A model generated the notes under the pieces. It was given only the letters and a program-made list of their open reading frames with translations. It did not search any database and was not told where the DNA came from. From contig JAFOLH010000001.1 in the NCBI GenBank assembly GCA_017419405.1, positions 310,001 to 374,000 of the forward strand: a stretch of DNA of 64,000 nucleotides. Direction: 5' to 3'. Within the stretch, counting starts at the first letter, position 1. Every line of letters starts with the position of its first letter. The position numbers and the translations under genes were made by a program. The DNA is from Renibacterium sp. (GTDB lineage Bacteria; Actinomycetota; Actinomycetes; Actinomycetales; Micrococcaceae). Of the stretch, positions 8,500 to 15,269 are shown one piece after another.

Positions 8500-9840
8500 T
8501 CAGTCGCCTTTGGTGCCGAAGACGATTTCGTCCCAGCTCGGCACACTCGAGCGTTTCGGTTTGACGGTTGGCCGCCGGTCGTTGGCTGCCGGGGTTTCTG
8601 CCGCGTCTTCCTTGCTGTCTTTGCCAGGTTTTTCCTGGGGTTCAGCGGGTACATTGTGGCCCGAAGCCGGCGCCCGGTTGGGGGTGGCCGGCCGGATCGG
8701 CGGTGCCGCCGAGATCCGGATTTCCCGAGTCTGGGTGCTGACGCCCTCGGAAAGATCCAGTGGATCCGGCCGCACGGTGCCGGCGAAATCTTCACTCTGT
8801 GCCGGCCGTTCGACCGGATCCGGGCTGAGCGCGGGCGCCAGGCTGAGCGCTGGGAAGAAAGCGGGTTGTTCCGATGCCGATTCGTCAGCTTCCGCAGGCT
8901 GCTCCGGGGAACCCCTTTCCTCCCGCGGTTGCGCGGCCGGCACGCCGTCGGTGAGCAGCAGGGCCAAAGCGTCGTCGTCGTCCTCGTCGATGCCCAAACG
9001 CTGGCCGCGACGCGAGCGCAAAAGGTCCAGCAGACCGTCCGAGCTGTCGGCCGCGGGCTCAGCGTCGGCGGGCTCGGTGTCGGGCGCCGCCGAGCCGGAT
9101 GCTTCCGCGCCGGGTTCGGCGGTGGCATCCTCGGCTTCCGGGCGATCGGTTTCGAAATCGAAAGGACGGTCCGCGACCGCGGCCAGACGCCGGGAGGGCA
9201 GCGGAGCGTCCAAGGGCTCCATTTCGCTGAGCAACTGCGCCCAGCGGTTGGTGTTCTGGATGGTTTTCCGGGAAACGCTGTAAATCCATTGCGCCGGCGC
9301 GGATTCGCCGACGCCGGTCAGCTTCGCCTGGCTGCTGTCGAAGTCCGCAGTGACCGCCCATTGGCCGTCCGGCCGGCGCCAGGCGTCCCAGACCAGGGTG
9401 TTGGCGTCGATGCCCATCGCGATCAACCGGTGCGAGACCATTTCATCGAGGCTGGCCGGGTCGTCGCCGAAGGCGGAGCGATAGCCGTCGTGGCTCGGAA
9501 TGGCATCGGAGACCTCGACGCGGCGGGCCTGCAACGCGATGTGTTCGCGTTCGGCCAGTACCGGGCCCTCATAGCGCTGCACGTGCGCCAAGGGGACACC
9601 GGCCGCCTCGGCGACTTCTTCGGCGCTGGCGCCGCCACGGATCCGCTGCTGGATGTCTTTGGGCGACAATCGTCCCGGAGCCGAATCCTGGCTCATCGGC
9701 GCCGCCGGCCGCGGTGGGGTGCGCGAGGACGCCACACGGAGTGCTTCGTCGATCCGCAACCGGTAGATTTCACCGCCGGCGCCACTGAGCAGCAGGTGTT
9801 CGCCATCGTCGTGAACGCCTACCAATCTAAGATCCTGCAT
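8500..9840 (-). CDS. sepH: septation protein SepH
   Basis: Actinobacterial cell-division protein (446 aa). Streptomyces SepH binds FtsZ and stimulates its assembly. The N-terminal 170 or so residues match the family: the opening MQDLRLVGVHDDGEHLLLSG, then a helix-turn-helix-like segment with IQQRIRGGASAEEVAEAAGV. The middle contains AWRRPDGQWAV. The C-terminal half is low-complexity, rich in Pro, Ala, Glu and Ser, ending in WDEIVFGTK, a conserved terminal motif. The start is set at the internal ATG encoding MQDLRL (9838-9840), which has GGTGGG nine bases upstream; a start 10 codons earlier lacks support. Monocistronic, with a large upstream region. Confidence 0.9.
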   Translation of the reverse strand: MQDLRLVGVHDDGEHLLLSGAGGEIYRLRIDEALRVASSRTPPRPAAPMSQDSAPGRLSPKDIQQRIRGGASAEEVAEAAGVPLAHVQRYEGPVLAEREHIALQARRVEVSDAIPSHDGYRSAFGDDPASLDEMVSHRLIAMGIDANTLVWDAWRRPDGQWAVTADFDSSQAKLTGVGESAPAQWIYSVSRKTIQNTNRWAQLLSEMEPLDAPLPSRRLAAVADRPFDFETDRPEAEDATAEPGAEASGSAAPDTEPADAEPAADSSDGLLDLLRSRRGQRLGIDEDDDDALALLLTDGVPAAQPREERGSPEQPAEADESASEQPAFFPALSLAPALSPDPVERPAQSEDFAGTVRPDPLDLSEGVSTQTREIRISAAPPIRPATPNRAPASGHNVPAEPQEKPGKDSKEDAAETPAANDRRPTVKPKRSSVPSWDEIVFGTKGD

Positions 9841-10243
9841 GCTTTTACCCACCCGATTCACCGACCTCACTGGAATCTCGGTCCTCCCAGCTATTCATCT
9901 GAAACTCTGCCACTGAACGCGGCCATTTCCTACGACCGGCACAGGCGTGGCGGATGTTGTATGGTGGCGTATGCCATTTGCGTTACGTAACCATGAAACG
10001 CGGTGGCAAGGGGCCGCAATGGCTGCCCGAACCAGTGAGAATGCTGTGATTTTCCGAGGTTTTTGCCGCAGTGTGAGCAGGAACATAGGGGATTATGGCG
10101 CTTGAATTGGCGTTTGGGAAGATTTTCGGGAAAAATCACCCCGTTACCGGGCACAAAATCGACTTTCATGACGTTTGATCTGAGAGGCGCCGAGAGGGCC
10201 TGAGTTAGACATTGAGAAAAGACCGGAGCGTGAGCATAGAACT
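9841..10243. other. intergenic region between divergent sepH and the DUF4193 gene
   Basis: This 403-base gap is less GC-rich than its surroundings and holds two divergent promoters that I cannot place exactly. It contains a perfect 10-bp palindrome GTTACGTAAC at 9982-9991 and, 10 bases before it, the small inverted repeat TGGC-GTAT-GCCA (9965-9976). Short open frames on the minus strand across 9895-10169 have no ribosome binding site or recognisable content, and I do not call them genes. Confidence 0.5.
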
Positions 10244-10543
10244 ATGGCGACTGATTACGATGCGCCGCGGAAGACCGACGACGAACTCAGTGAGGATTCA
10301 ATTGAAGAATTGAAGTCCCGCCGCACCGACAAACAGTCTGCGGTTGTCGATGAGGACGAGGCGGAAGCGGCTGATAGTTATGAGCTCCCCGGAGCGGACT
10401 TGTCCGGCGAGGAGCTTTTGGTACGGGTACTGCCCGCCCAGGCGGACGAATTCACCTGTTCGTCCTGTTTCCTGGTCCGACACCGTTCGCAGATTGCGCG
10501 GGAGAAGAATGGCTTGCTGTACTGCAAGGATTGTGAGGGCTGA
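10244..10543 (+). CDS. DUF4193 family zinc-ribbon protein
   Basis: A 99-residue acidic protein conserved in actinobacteria. Two Cys pairs, in FTCSSCFLVRHRSQ and LLYCKDCEG at the extreme C-terminus, form a likely four-Cys zinc ribbon. The N-terminal half is strongly acidic and probably disordered (DDELSEDSIEELK, VDEDEAEAAD). Family members are small, usually single-gene units, and have been noted as abundant proteins of unknown role; a nucleic-acid or RNA-polymerase interaction is possible but not shown. The start ATG is preceded by GGAG at about -18, which is distant, so initiation may not rely on a strong Shine-Dalgarno. Confidence 0.85.
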   Translation: MATDYDAPRKTDDELSEDSIEELKSRRTDKQSAVVDEDEAEAADSYELPGADLSGEELLVRVLPAQADEFTCSSCFLVRHRSQIAREKNGLLYCKDCEG

Positions 10544-10556
10544 GCCCGAGCAGGTG

Positions 10557-10583
10557 CCGCCGGCCCGTTAGCGGGGCCGGCGG
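10557..10583. terminator. bidirectional terminator hairpin between DUF4193 and DUF3093 genes
   Basis: A perfect 10-bp GC stem (CCGCCGGCCC / GGGCCGGCGG) with a 7-base loop lies in the 53-base gap between two convergent genes. There is no clear U tract, as is common for actinobacterial terminators. Confidence 0.6.
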
Positions 10584-10596
10584 ACCGGAGGAAAAT

Positions 10597-11076
10597 CTAA
10601 CCGATACGCGAGGTGGTCAAGGCGGCGACGAGCTGCTCTGGCCGCCTCGTCGAGGTTAACCAGTAAGGCGTCGGATCGGATTCGTCCGTGACTTCGATCC
10701 GGACCACCGGACCGATCCAGCCCCGGATGCACAAATAGGCCAGTCCGTTGAGCTGGGTGCCGCGTTGGGCGACCGCATCATCGCGGTTGAAGCCTTCGAC
10801 TTTGCCGATGAAAGCACGGTCGATCGTGGCCCTGCCGACGGTCAGCGTCTGCCCGTCCACCTCGATCCGCGGGGTGCTCATCAGCAGGAACAGCGCCTCC
10901 AGTGCGAAGATCACCACGGCCGCGGTGTAACCGGCCACGATGCTGATCGGAGCCAGGATCAAGATGCCGGCGACGGCGATTCCCGCCGCCACGACCCAGA
11001 TCCAAAGTGCGGGCCAAAGTTTTTCGGAATAGACGACGTCGGCATTGCCATGGTCTTCAGGTGCATTCTGCGGCAT
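10597..11076 (-). CDS. DUF3093 family membrane protein
   Basis: A 159-residue protein with two adjacent transmembrane helices near the N-terminus (about 22-66, hydrophobic LWIWVVAAGIAVAGILILAP and a second span) followed by a soluble C-terminal domain of about 90 residues predicted to be beta-rich, facing the cytoplasm. It matches the actinobacterial DUF3093 family, which is regularly placed between a DUF4193 gene and dut, as in this window. Function unknown. The ATG is at 11074-11076, divergent from dut. Confidence 0.8.
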   Translation of the reverse strand: MPQNAPEDHGNADVVYSEKLWPALWIWVVAAGIAVAGILILAPISIVAGYTAAVVIFALEALFLLMSTPRIEVDGQTLTVGRATIDRAFIGKVEGFNRDDAVAQRGTQLNGLAYLCIRGWIGPVVRIEVTDESDPTPYWLTSTRRPEQLVAALTTSRIG

Positions 11077-11248
11077 GGCATCAGCTTGTCACCTTTCGCT
11101 GTGCGTCGCGAAATCAAGCTGCGCCGCCCGGCCGCTGCCCGGCACCCGGCCGGGCATGGTCCGCTGCGGGCTACGCTCGGCTCAGGGAGAACAGTGTGCC
11201 GGCTGCCAGGAACTCCCGATAGAGTAATTCGCGGAGCCACCGGTTCCG

Positions 11249-11264
11249 ACGTTCCGCGGAACGT
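11249..11264. promoter_or_regulatory. 16-bp perfect palindrome upstream of dut
   Basis: ACGTTCCGCGGAACGT is fully self-complementary. It lies 46 bases before the dut GTG and about 24 bases after a -10-like TAGAGT (11220-11225), so it would sit in the 5' leader of the dut transcript. It is a plausible repressor site; no regulator can be assigned. Confidence 0.4.
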
Positions 11265-11310
11265 GCAGATTTTGCCGACGACGACCGTGCCGACCCCGGA
11301 GGACGACCCC

Positions 11311-11790
11311 GTGCCAGAGACAACCGAGCCGACGCTTTCGGTGCAGCTCAAAATGCTCGATCCGGAGATCGAAGCGCCCAGTTACGCGCATCCGGGCGAT
11401 GCCGGCGCGGACTTGCGGGCCAGGGTCGATGTGCTGATCGCGCCGGGCGAGCGGGTTCTGGTGCCGACCGGGGTTTCGATCGCGCTGCCCGAGGGATTCG
11501 TGGCCCTGATCCACCCGCGTTCCGGACTCGCCACCAAACACGGCCTGACCATCGTCAACGCTCCGGGTACGGTCGATGCCGGGTACCGCGGCGAGATCGC
11601 GGTGACCTTGCTGAACACCGATGCGCGGCAGTCGATCAATCTCGCACGCGGCGATAGAATTGCCCAAATGGTGATCCAACGCGTCGAGTACGCCAGGTTT
11701 GTTCCGGTTGCGGAGCTCCCGGACTCGGTTCGCGGGGCCGGTGGATTTGGTTCGACCGGCGGCTTCACAACGACCCCTACCCAGGATTAG
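11311..11790 (+). CDS. dut: deoxyuridine 5'-triphosphate nucleotidohydrolase (dUTPase)
   Basis: Trimeric dUTPase (159 aa) converting dUTP to dUMP and pyrophosphate, which keeps uracil out of DNA and feeds thymidylate synthesis. The five family motifs are visible: AHPGDAGADL, the HPRSGLATKHG loop, the NAPGTVDAGYRGEI segment with the catalytic Asp and uracil-binding Tyr, GDRIAQMVIQ, and the C-terminal RGAGGFGSTG arm that closes over the phosphates. The GTG start at 11311 was chosen because GGAGG lies 8 bases upstream; an in-frame GTG at 11287 is less well placed. It is the first gene of a run with the DUF3710, OB-fold and DUF3159 genes. Confidence 0.95.
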   Translation: MPETTEPTLSVQLKMLDPEIEAPSYAHPGDAGADLRARVDVLIAPGERVLVPTGVSIALPEGFVALIHPRSGLATKHGLTIVNAPGTVDAGYRGEIAVTLLNTDARQSINLARGDRIAQMVIQRVEYARFVPVAELPDSVRGAGGFGSTGGFTTTPTQD

Positions 11791-11802
11791 CAGGAGAAGC
11801 AG

Positions 11803-12591
11803 ATGGCATTCGGGCGCAAACGATCCAAAGCGGGCAACGACGAAGCGGTGCCGGCCGCAGCAGAGGCTCCGGAAGAATCGGCGGACTCGACCGAATCGGC
11901 TGACCCCGGGGCGGCCGGCGCCAGTGCGGCGAACCCGCTGGACTCGGCGTACGAGCGCGAGGTGCACGGGCCATTCGACGTCGACGAGATCGAGAGCCAG
12001 GACGGCTACGTCGACCTCGGCGCGCTGTTGATCACGCCGCACGAGAATCTCCAGCTGCGCCTCGAAGTGGAGGAGGCGAGCCAACGGGTCATCGCGGTGA
12101 CCCTGGATTTGAACGGGTCGAGCCTGCAGCTCCAGGCCTTCGCAGCTCCGCGTTCCGAAGGACTCTGGGCCGATATCCGGGAACAGATCGGCATGTCGGT
12201 CGCCTCCCAAGGCGGCAGCATCGAAGAGCTCGACGGCACCTTCGGCGCCGAGATCCTGGCCAAGCTGCCGGCCGAAGCCTCCGACGGCAGCCGCGGCTTC
12301 CGGGTGGCCCGGTTCATCGGCGTCGATGGCCCGCGTTGGTTCCTGCGCGGCGTGATCGGCGGCCAAGCCGCCTTGGAGCCGGAAGCAGCCACCGAGCTCG
12401 AAGCCTTGTTCCGCGCCGCGGTGGTGGTCCGCGGCGAGACTCCGATGCCGCCCCGCGACCTGCTTCCGTTGTCACTGCCCAAGGATGCGGTGGCCGATGC
12501 CGAAGGCAATGTGCCGGCCGAAGAGCCGGCCGCGGGCAAACCGAAGTTCGGGCCGGTGGAACGCGGTCCGGAGATCACCCAGATTGGGTAA
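11803..12591 (+). CDS. DUF3710 family protein
   Basis: A 262-residue soluble protein of the DUF3710 family, in its usual actinobacterial place directly after dut (12-base gap with AGGAGAAG as ribosome binding site). The first 45 residues are acidic and Ala/Glu/Ser-rich with no predicted structure. The conserved domain starts near GPFDVDEIESQDGYVDLGAL and runs to about residue 225, including GFRVARFIGVDGPRWFLRGVI. The C-terminus is again low-complexity. No catalytic residues are evident and the role is unknown. Its stop overlaps the TTG start of the next gene. Confidence 0.85.
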   Translation: MAFGRKRSKAGNDEAVPAAAEAPEESADSTESADPGAAGASAANPLDSAYEREVHGPFDVDEIESQDGYVDLGALLITPHENLQLRLEVEEASQRVIAVTLDLNGSSLQLQAFAAPRSEGLWADIREQIGMSVASQGGSIEELDGTFGAEILAKLPAEASDGSRGFRVARFIGVDGPRWFLRGVIGGQAALEPEAATELEALFRAAVVVRGETPMPPRDLLPLSLPKDAVADAEGNVPAEEPAAGKPKFGPVERGPEITQIG

Positions 12592-12964
12592 TTTCGCGGC
12601 CAAGGTCGAACTGAGCGCGATCAGCCAGCTGCCGGAGCGCGGCCGGGCCTTGTGCCGCGGCTACATCGAGTCGATCACGATTGCACCGGCCAATCGGGCG
12701 CCGGAATTCTCCGCCGTGGTCACCGACGTCGACAAGTACGCTCCGCGGCAGCGGCGGGAGCCTGCCGGCGCAGACGCCGAGCGGAAGCCGCAGGGCAGCC
12801 GGGTCCGTCTGGTCTGGCTGGGCCAACGCACGGTGCCCGGCATCGAAGCCGGCACCGAGCTTCGCTTCGAGGGCATGGTGGCCCGCCGGGACGGGATGCC
12901 CACGGTGTTCAACCCGCGATACGAAATCATCGGCAAACCAGAATTCCAGGAGTACCCGGCGTGA
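12584..12964 (+). CDS. OB-fold nucleic acid binding domain protein
   Basis: A 126-residue protein containing a single OB-fold-like beta-barrel (strands around RALCRGYIESITI, FSAVVTD, VRLVWLGQRTVPGI, TELRFEGMVA and PTVFNPRYEI). Small OB-fold proteins of this type occur between DUF3710 and DUF3159 genes in actinobacteria; nucleic acid binding is inferred from the fold only. No ATG or GTG fits, so the start is taken as TTG 12584, which overlaps the DUF3710 stop by 8 bases and has GGAG about 10 bases upstream. A basic, Arg-rich loop lies near residues 53-70. The stop overlaps the next start (GTGA). Confidence 0.75.
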   Translation: MGNFAAKVELSAISQLPERGRALCRGYIESITIAPANRAPEFSAVVTDVDKYAPRQRREPAGADAERKPQGSRVRLVWLGQRTVPGIEAGTELRFEGMVARRDGMPTVFNPRYEIIGKPEFQEYPA

Positions 12965-13710
12965 GCGAAGATACCCCGAAACCGGAGTCCGAACCGGCAC
13001 CGCCGAGCTTCGCGCAGATGGCGGAGAGCTATGCGGCGAAATCCGGGCTGAAACGCAATGAGCACGGGCACATCGACATCATGTCGGCGGTCGGCGGATG
13101 GCGTGGCTTGGCCGAGACCCTGCTGCCCGGATTGGTCTTCCTGTTCAGCTTCATCATCGGGCAGAACCTCACGGTGTCGCTGGTCGCGGCAATCGCGGTG
13201 GGCGCCGGGTTCACGGTGCTCCGGCTGATCCAGCGCAGTACCGTGGTCCAGGCCTTTTCCGGGCTCGTGGGCATCGCCATCTGCGCATTCTTCTCCGGGA
13301 GCACCGGAAACGCCCTGGACTATTACGTGCCCGGATTCATCACGAATGTGGTCAGCATCGTGGTGGTACTGGCATCGATCCTGGCCGGTTGGCCGATCAC
13401 CGGATTGCTGTTCGGCTTCATCCGGGGGGAAAACCTCGAATGGCGGGCGAATCCGCTGCGCCGGCGGGCCTATGTGCTGGCGGCATGGATCGTGTTGTCC
13501 TTGTTCGTGCTCCGGCTGGCAGTTCAGGTGCCGCTGTATTTCGCCGAGAACCTCGCCGCACTGGGCACCACCCGATTGGCCATGGGCGTGCCCTTGTACG
13601 CGCTGGCACTCTGGTTGGCCTGGATGGTTTCCCGGCCGGTGCCGACTAGCTCGGCGTCGAATCCGGATGTTCCGGATCCGAGCGGCGACGGGCGCCCAGC
13701 AGTTCCCTGA
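12961..13710 (+). CDS. DUF3159 family membrane protein
   Basis: A 249-residue integral membrane protein of the DUF3159 family. About six hydrophobic helices begin after a cytoplasmic N-terminal region of 40 residues; the first follows the conserved GGWRGLAETLLPGLVF. The GTG start shares four bases with the stop of the OB-fold gene, giving a tightly coupled operon dut-DUF3710-OB-DUF3159. Homologues often neighbour TrkA potassium genes, as here, and some annotations relate them to intracellular septation or transport, but the function is not established. Its last 65 bases overlap the 3' end of the convergent TrkA gene. Confidence 0.82.
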   Translation: MSEDTPKPESEPAPPSFAQMAESYAAKSGLKRNEHGHIDIMSAVGGWRGLAETLLPGLVFLFSFIIGQNLTVSLVAAIAVGAGFTVLRLIQRSTVVQAFSGLVGIAICAFFSGSTGNALDYYVPGFITNVVSIVVVLASILAGWPITGLLFGFIRGENLEWRANPLRRRAYVLAAWIVLSLFVLRLAVQVPLYFAENLAALGTTRLAMGVPLYALALWLAWMVSRPVPTSSASNPDVPDPSGDGRPAVP

Positions 13711-14344
13711 GGTCGTCCTCGGCCGGGATGGTGCTGATGAAGAACAGTTCGTCGCCGCCGTCGACCACATCGTCGATGCTCGGCGTGATCGGGGCTTCGT
13801 CGCGCAGGATTGCGACCAAGGTCGAATCGGCCGGCCATTGGATCGAGCCGACCGTGGCGCCGACGATGTGCGAATCATCCGGGACGGTGAATTCGACGAG
13901 CGAGGACACCCCGGTCTGCAAGGTCAGCAGTCGGACCAGGTCGCCGATCTCGACGGCTTCCTCGACCAATGCGGTCATCAGCCGGGGCGTGTTCACCGCG
14001 ACGTCGACGCCCCAGGAATCATCGAACATCCAGTCGTTTTTCGGATTGTTCACCCGGCCCACGGTGCGGCCGACGCCGAACTCGGTTTTGGCCAGCAAGG
14101 AGACCACCAGGTTGACTTTGTCATCGCCGGTCGCCGAGACCACGACGTCGGCCTCGTCGAGCTTCGCTTCCCGCAAAGTGCTGATCTCGCAGGCATCGCC
14201 GACCAGCCAACGCGCGCCGCGCAGGCCGCTGCGGCCGATCACTTCCGGCTTCGGATCGATGAGCAGGATCTCATGGCCGTGCGCCAGCAGTTCCCGGGCG
14301 ATGGACGAGCCCACGCTGCCGGCCCCGGCAATGACTACCTTCAC
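13646..14344 (-). CDS. TrkA/RCK family potassium uptake regulatory protein (second of pair)
   Basis: A 232-residue cytoplasmic protein with an N-terminal NAD(H)-binding RCK_N domain (GAGSVGSSIARELLAHGH, acidic ribose-binding IDPK) and a C-terminal RCK_C domain from about residue 140. Such proteins gate or regulate potassium channels and transporters in response to nucleotides, or to c-di-AMP at RCK_C. It is translationally coupled to the preceding TrkA gene (ATGA overlap). Pairs like this are called CeoB/CeoC in mycobacteria. The next gene in the divergent direction is a KimA-like potassium importer, which makes a joint role in potassium uptake likely. The C-terminal tail (RRRSDPEHPDSTPS) is encoded antisense to the DUF3159 gene. 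Confidence 0.87.
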   Translation of the reverse strand: MKVVIAGAGSVGSSIARELLAHGHEILLIDPKPEVIGRSGLRGARWLVGDACEISTLREAKLDEADVVVSATGDDKVNLVVSLLAKTEFGVGRTVGRVNNPKNDWMFDDSWGVDVAVNTPRLMTALVEEAVEIGDLVRLLTLQTGVSSLVEFTVPDDSHIVGATVGSIQWPADSTLVAILRDEAPITPSIDDVVDGGDELFFISTIPAEDDLRELLGARRRSDPEHPDSTPS

Positions 14345-15015
14345 TCTGACTCCTTAGCTGGCGCACCGGCCAGAATCCGTTCGATGTCCGCCATTTTCGC
14401 GACCTCCAGGATCACGTGCACGGTGTCGCCCTGCTGGTAGCTGGTTTCGCTGCCCGGCAGGATCCCCTCGCCGAAGCGGGTCAAATAGGCCACCCGGGCG
14501 CCGCTGGCATGTTCGATGTCGTCGAGATGCCGGCCGATCCAGCCGTCGTGCAGTGACACTTCGCTGAGGATCAGCCGCCCCGACGGCTCGCGGAAGTCGC
14601 CGCTGATGCTCTGTTCCGGCAGGATCCGGCGCAGCACCTGGTCGGCGCTCCAACGCACCGCGGCCACCGTGGGGATGCCCAACCGCTGGTAGATTTCGGC
14701 CCGGCCCGGATCGTAGATCCTGGCCACGACGTGCTCGACATGGAAGGTTTCGCGGGCGACCCGGGTGGCCAGGACATTGGAATTGTCACCGCTGGAGACC
14801 GCTGCGAAGGCGTAGGCCTGTTCGATGTCCGCCTGTTTGAGGGTTTCCCGGTCGAAGCCGATGCCGGTCACCTTGCGTCCGCTGAAGCCATTGCGCAGTC
14901 TGCGGAAGGCCCGGTCGTCCTGGTCGATGATGGCTACCGAGTGCCCGGAGTCTTCCAGCGTATGCGCCAGCGTGGCGCCCACCCGGCCGCACCCCATGAT
15001 CACGTAATGCGCCAC
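14341..15015 (-). CDS. TrkA/RCK family potassium uptake regulatory protein (first of pair)
   Basis: A 224-residue RCK protein. The N-terminal Rossmann domain has GCGRVGATLAHTLEDSGH and an acidic IDQDDRAF after the second strand, typical of NAD binding; the RCK_C domain occupies about residues 135-218. The GTG start at 15013-15015 is supported by AGAGGAGAG just upstream; the frame continues open further upstream but without similarity. It is the first gene of the two-gene operon with the following TrkA gene and divergent from the KimA-like transporter, separated by 254 bases that contain strong palindromic sequence. The expected role is sensing nucleotide or second-messenger state to control potassium transport at the membrane. 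Confidence 0.88.
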   Translation of the reverse strand: MAHYVIMGCGRVGATLAHTLEDSGHSVAIIDQDDRAFRRLRNGFSGRKVTGIGFDRETLKQADIEQAYAFAAVSSGDNSNVLATRVARETFHVEHVVARIYDPGRAEIYQRLGIPTVAAVRWSADQVLRRILPEQSISGDFREPSGRLILSEVSLHDGWIGRHLDDIEHASGARVAYLTRFGEGILPGSETSYQQGDTVHVILEVAKMADIERILAGAPAKESE

Positions 15016-15124
15016 TGGCTCTCCTCTTTGTCGTACTGCTCGTGCTGCCGCGGTTTGCTGCGGTACCGGAGCCAATTGTAGGCACACGCTCCTGGTGGCT
15101 GCAGCGTCGGAGCGGTCTGGTTCT

Positions 15125-15146
15125 GCAGCCCGGGTACCCGGGCTGC
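15125..15146. promoter_or_regulatory. 22-bp perfect palindrome in the divergent trkA-kimA promoter region
   Basis: The half-site GCAGCCCGGGT is followed directly by its exact complement, giving a 22-bp self-complementary sequence about 110 bases before the trkA-type GTG and 124 before the transporter start. It could be an operator for a dimeric regulator shared by the two divergent units, or a hairpin early in one transcript. Confidence 0.45.
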
Positions 15147-15166
15147 GACCGGCAGGCCCGTGCACC

Positions 15167-15185
15167 GTGGTACAGCGGTGGTACA
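15167..15185. repeat. direct repeats GTGGTACA spaced one helical turn
   Basis: GTGGTACA occurs at 15167-15174 and again at 15178-15185, with 11 bases from start to start. Sites on the same face of the helix suggest cooperative protein binding. They lie 76-103 bases upstream of the KimA-like transporter start, downstream of the palindrome at 15125. Confidence 0.35.
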
Positions 15186-15269
15186 TTTGTGCAGTTGCGG
15201 GCAGCTGGACGTGCGCAGCACCAGGGCGGGTTCTTGCACTTGCCGCCGAATTTACGCAGAGTGGGAATC

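Noticed and set aside
9895..10169. Small Cys-containing protein on the minus strand (CSCSHCGKN)
   Set aside because: No ribosome binding site, overlap of alternative frames, and composition typical of non-coding DNA.
15016..15269. c-di-AMP (ydaO-type) riboswitch upstream of the KimA-like gene
   Set aside because: I looked for the class consensus because Bacillus kimA has one, but the conserved junction sequences are missing.
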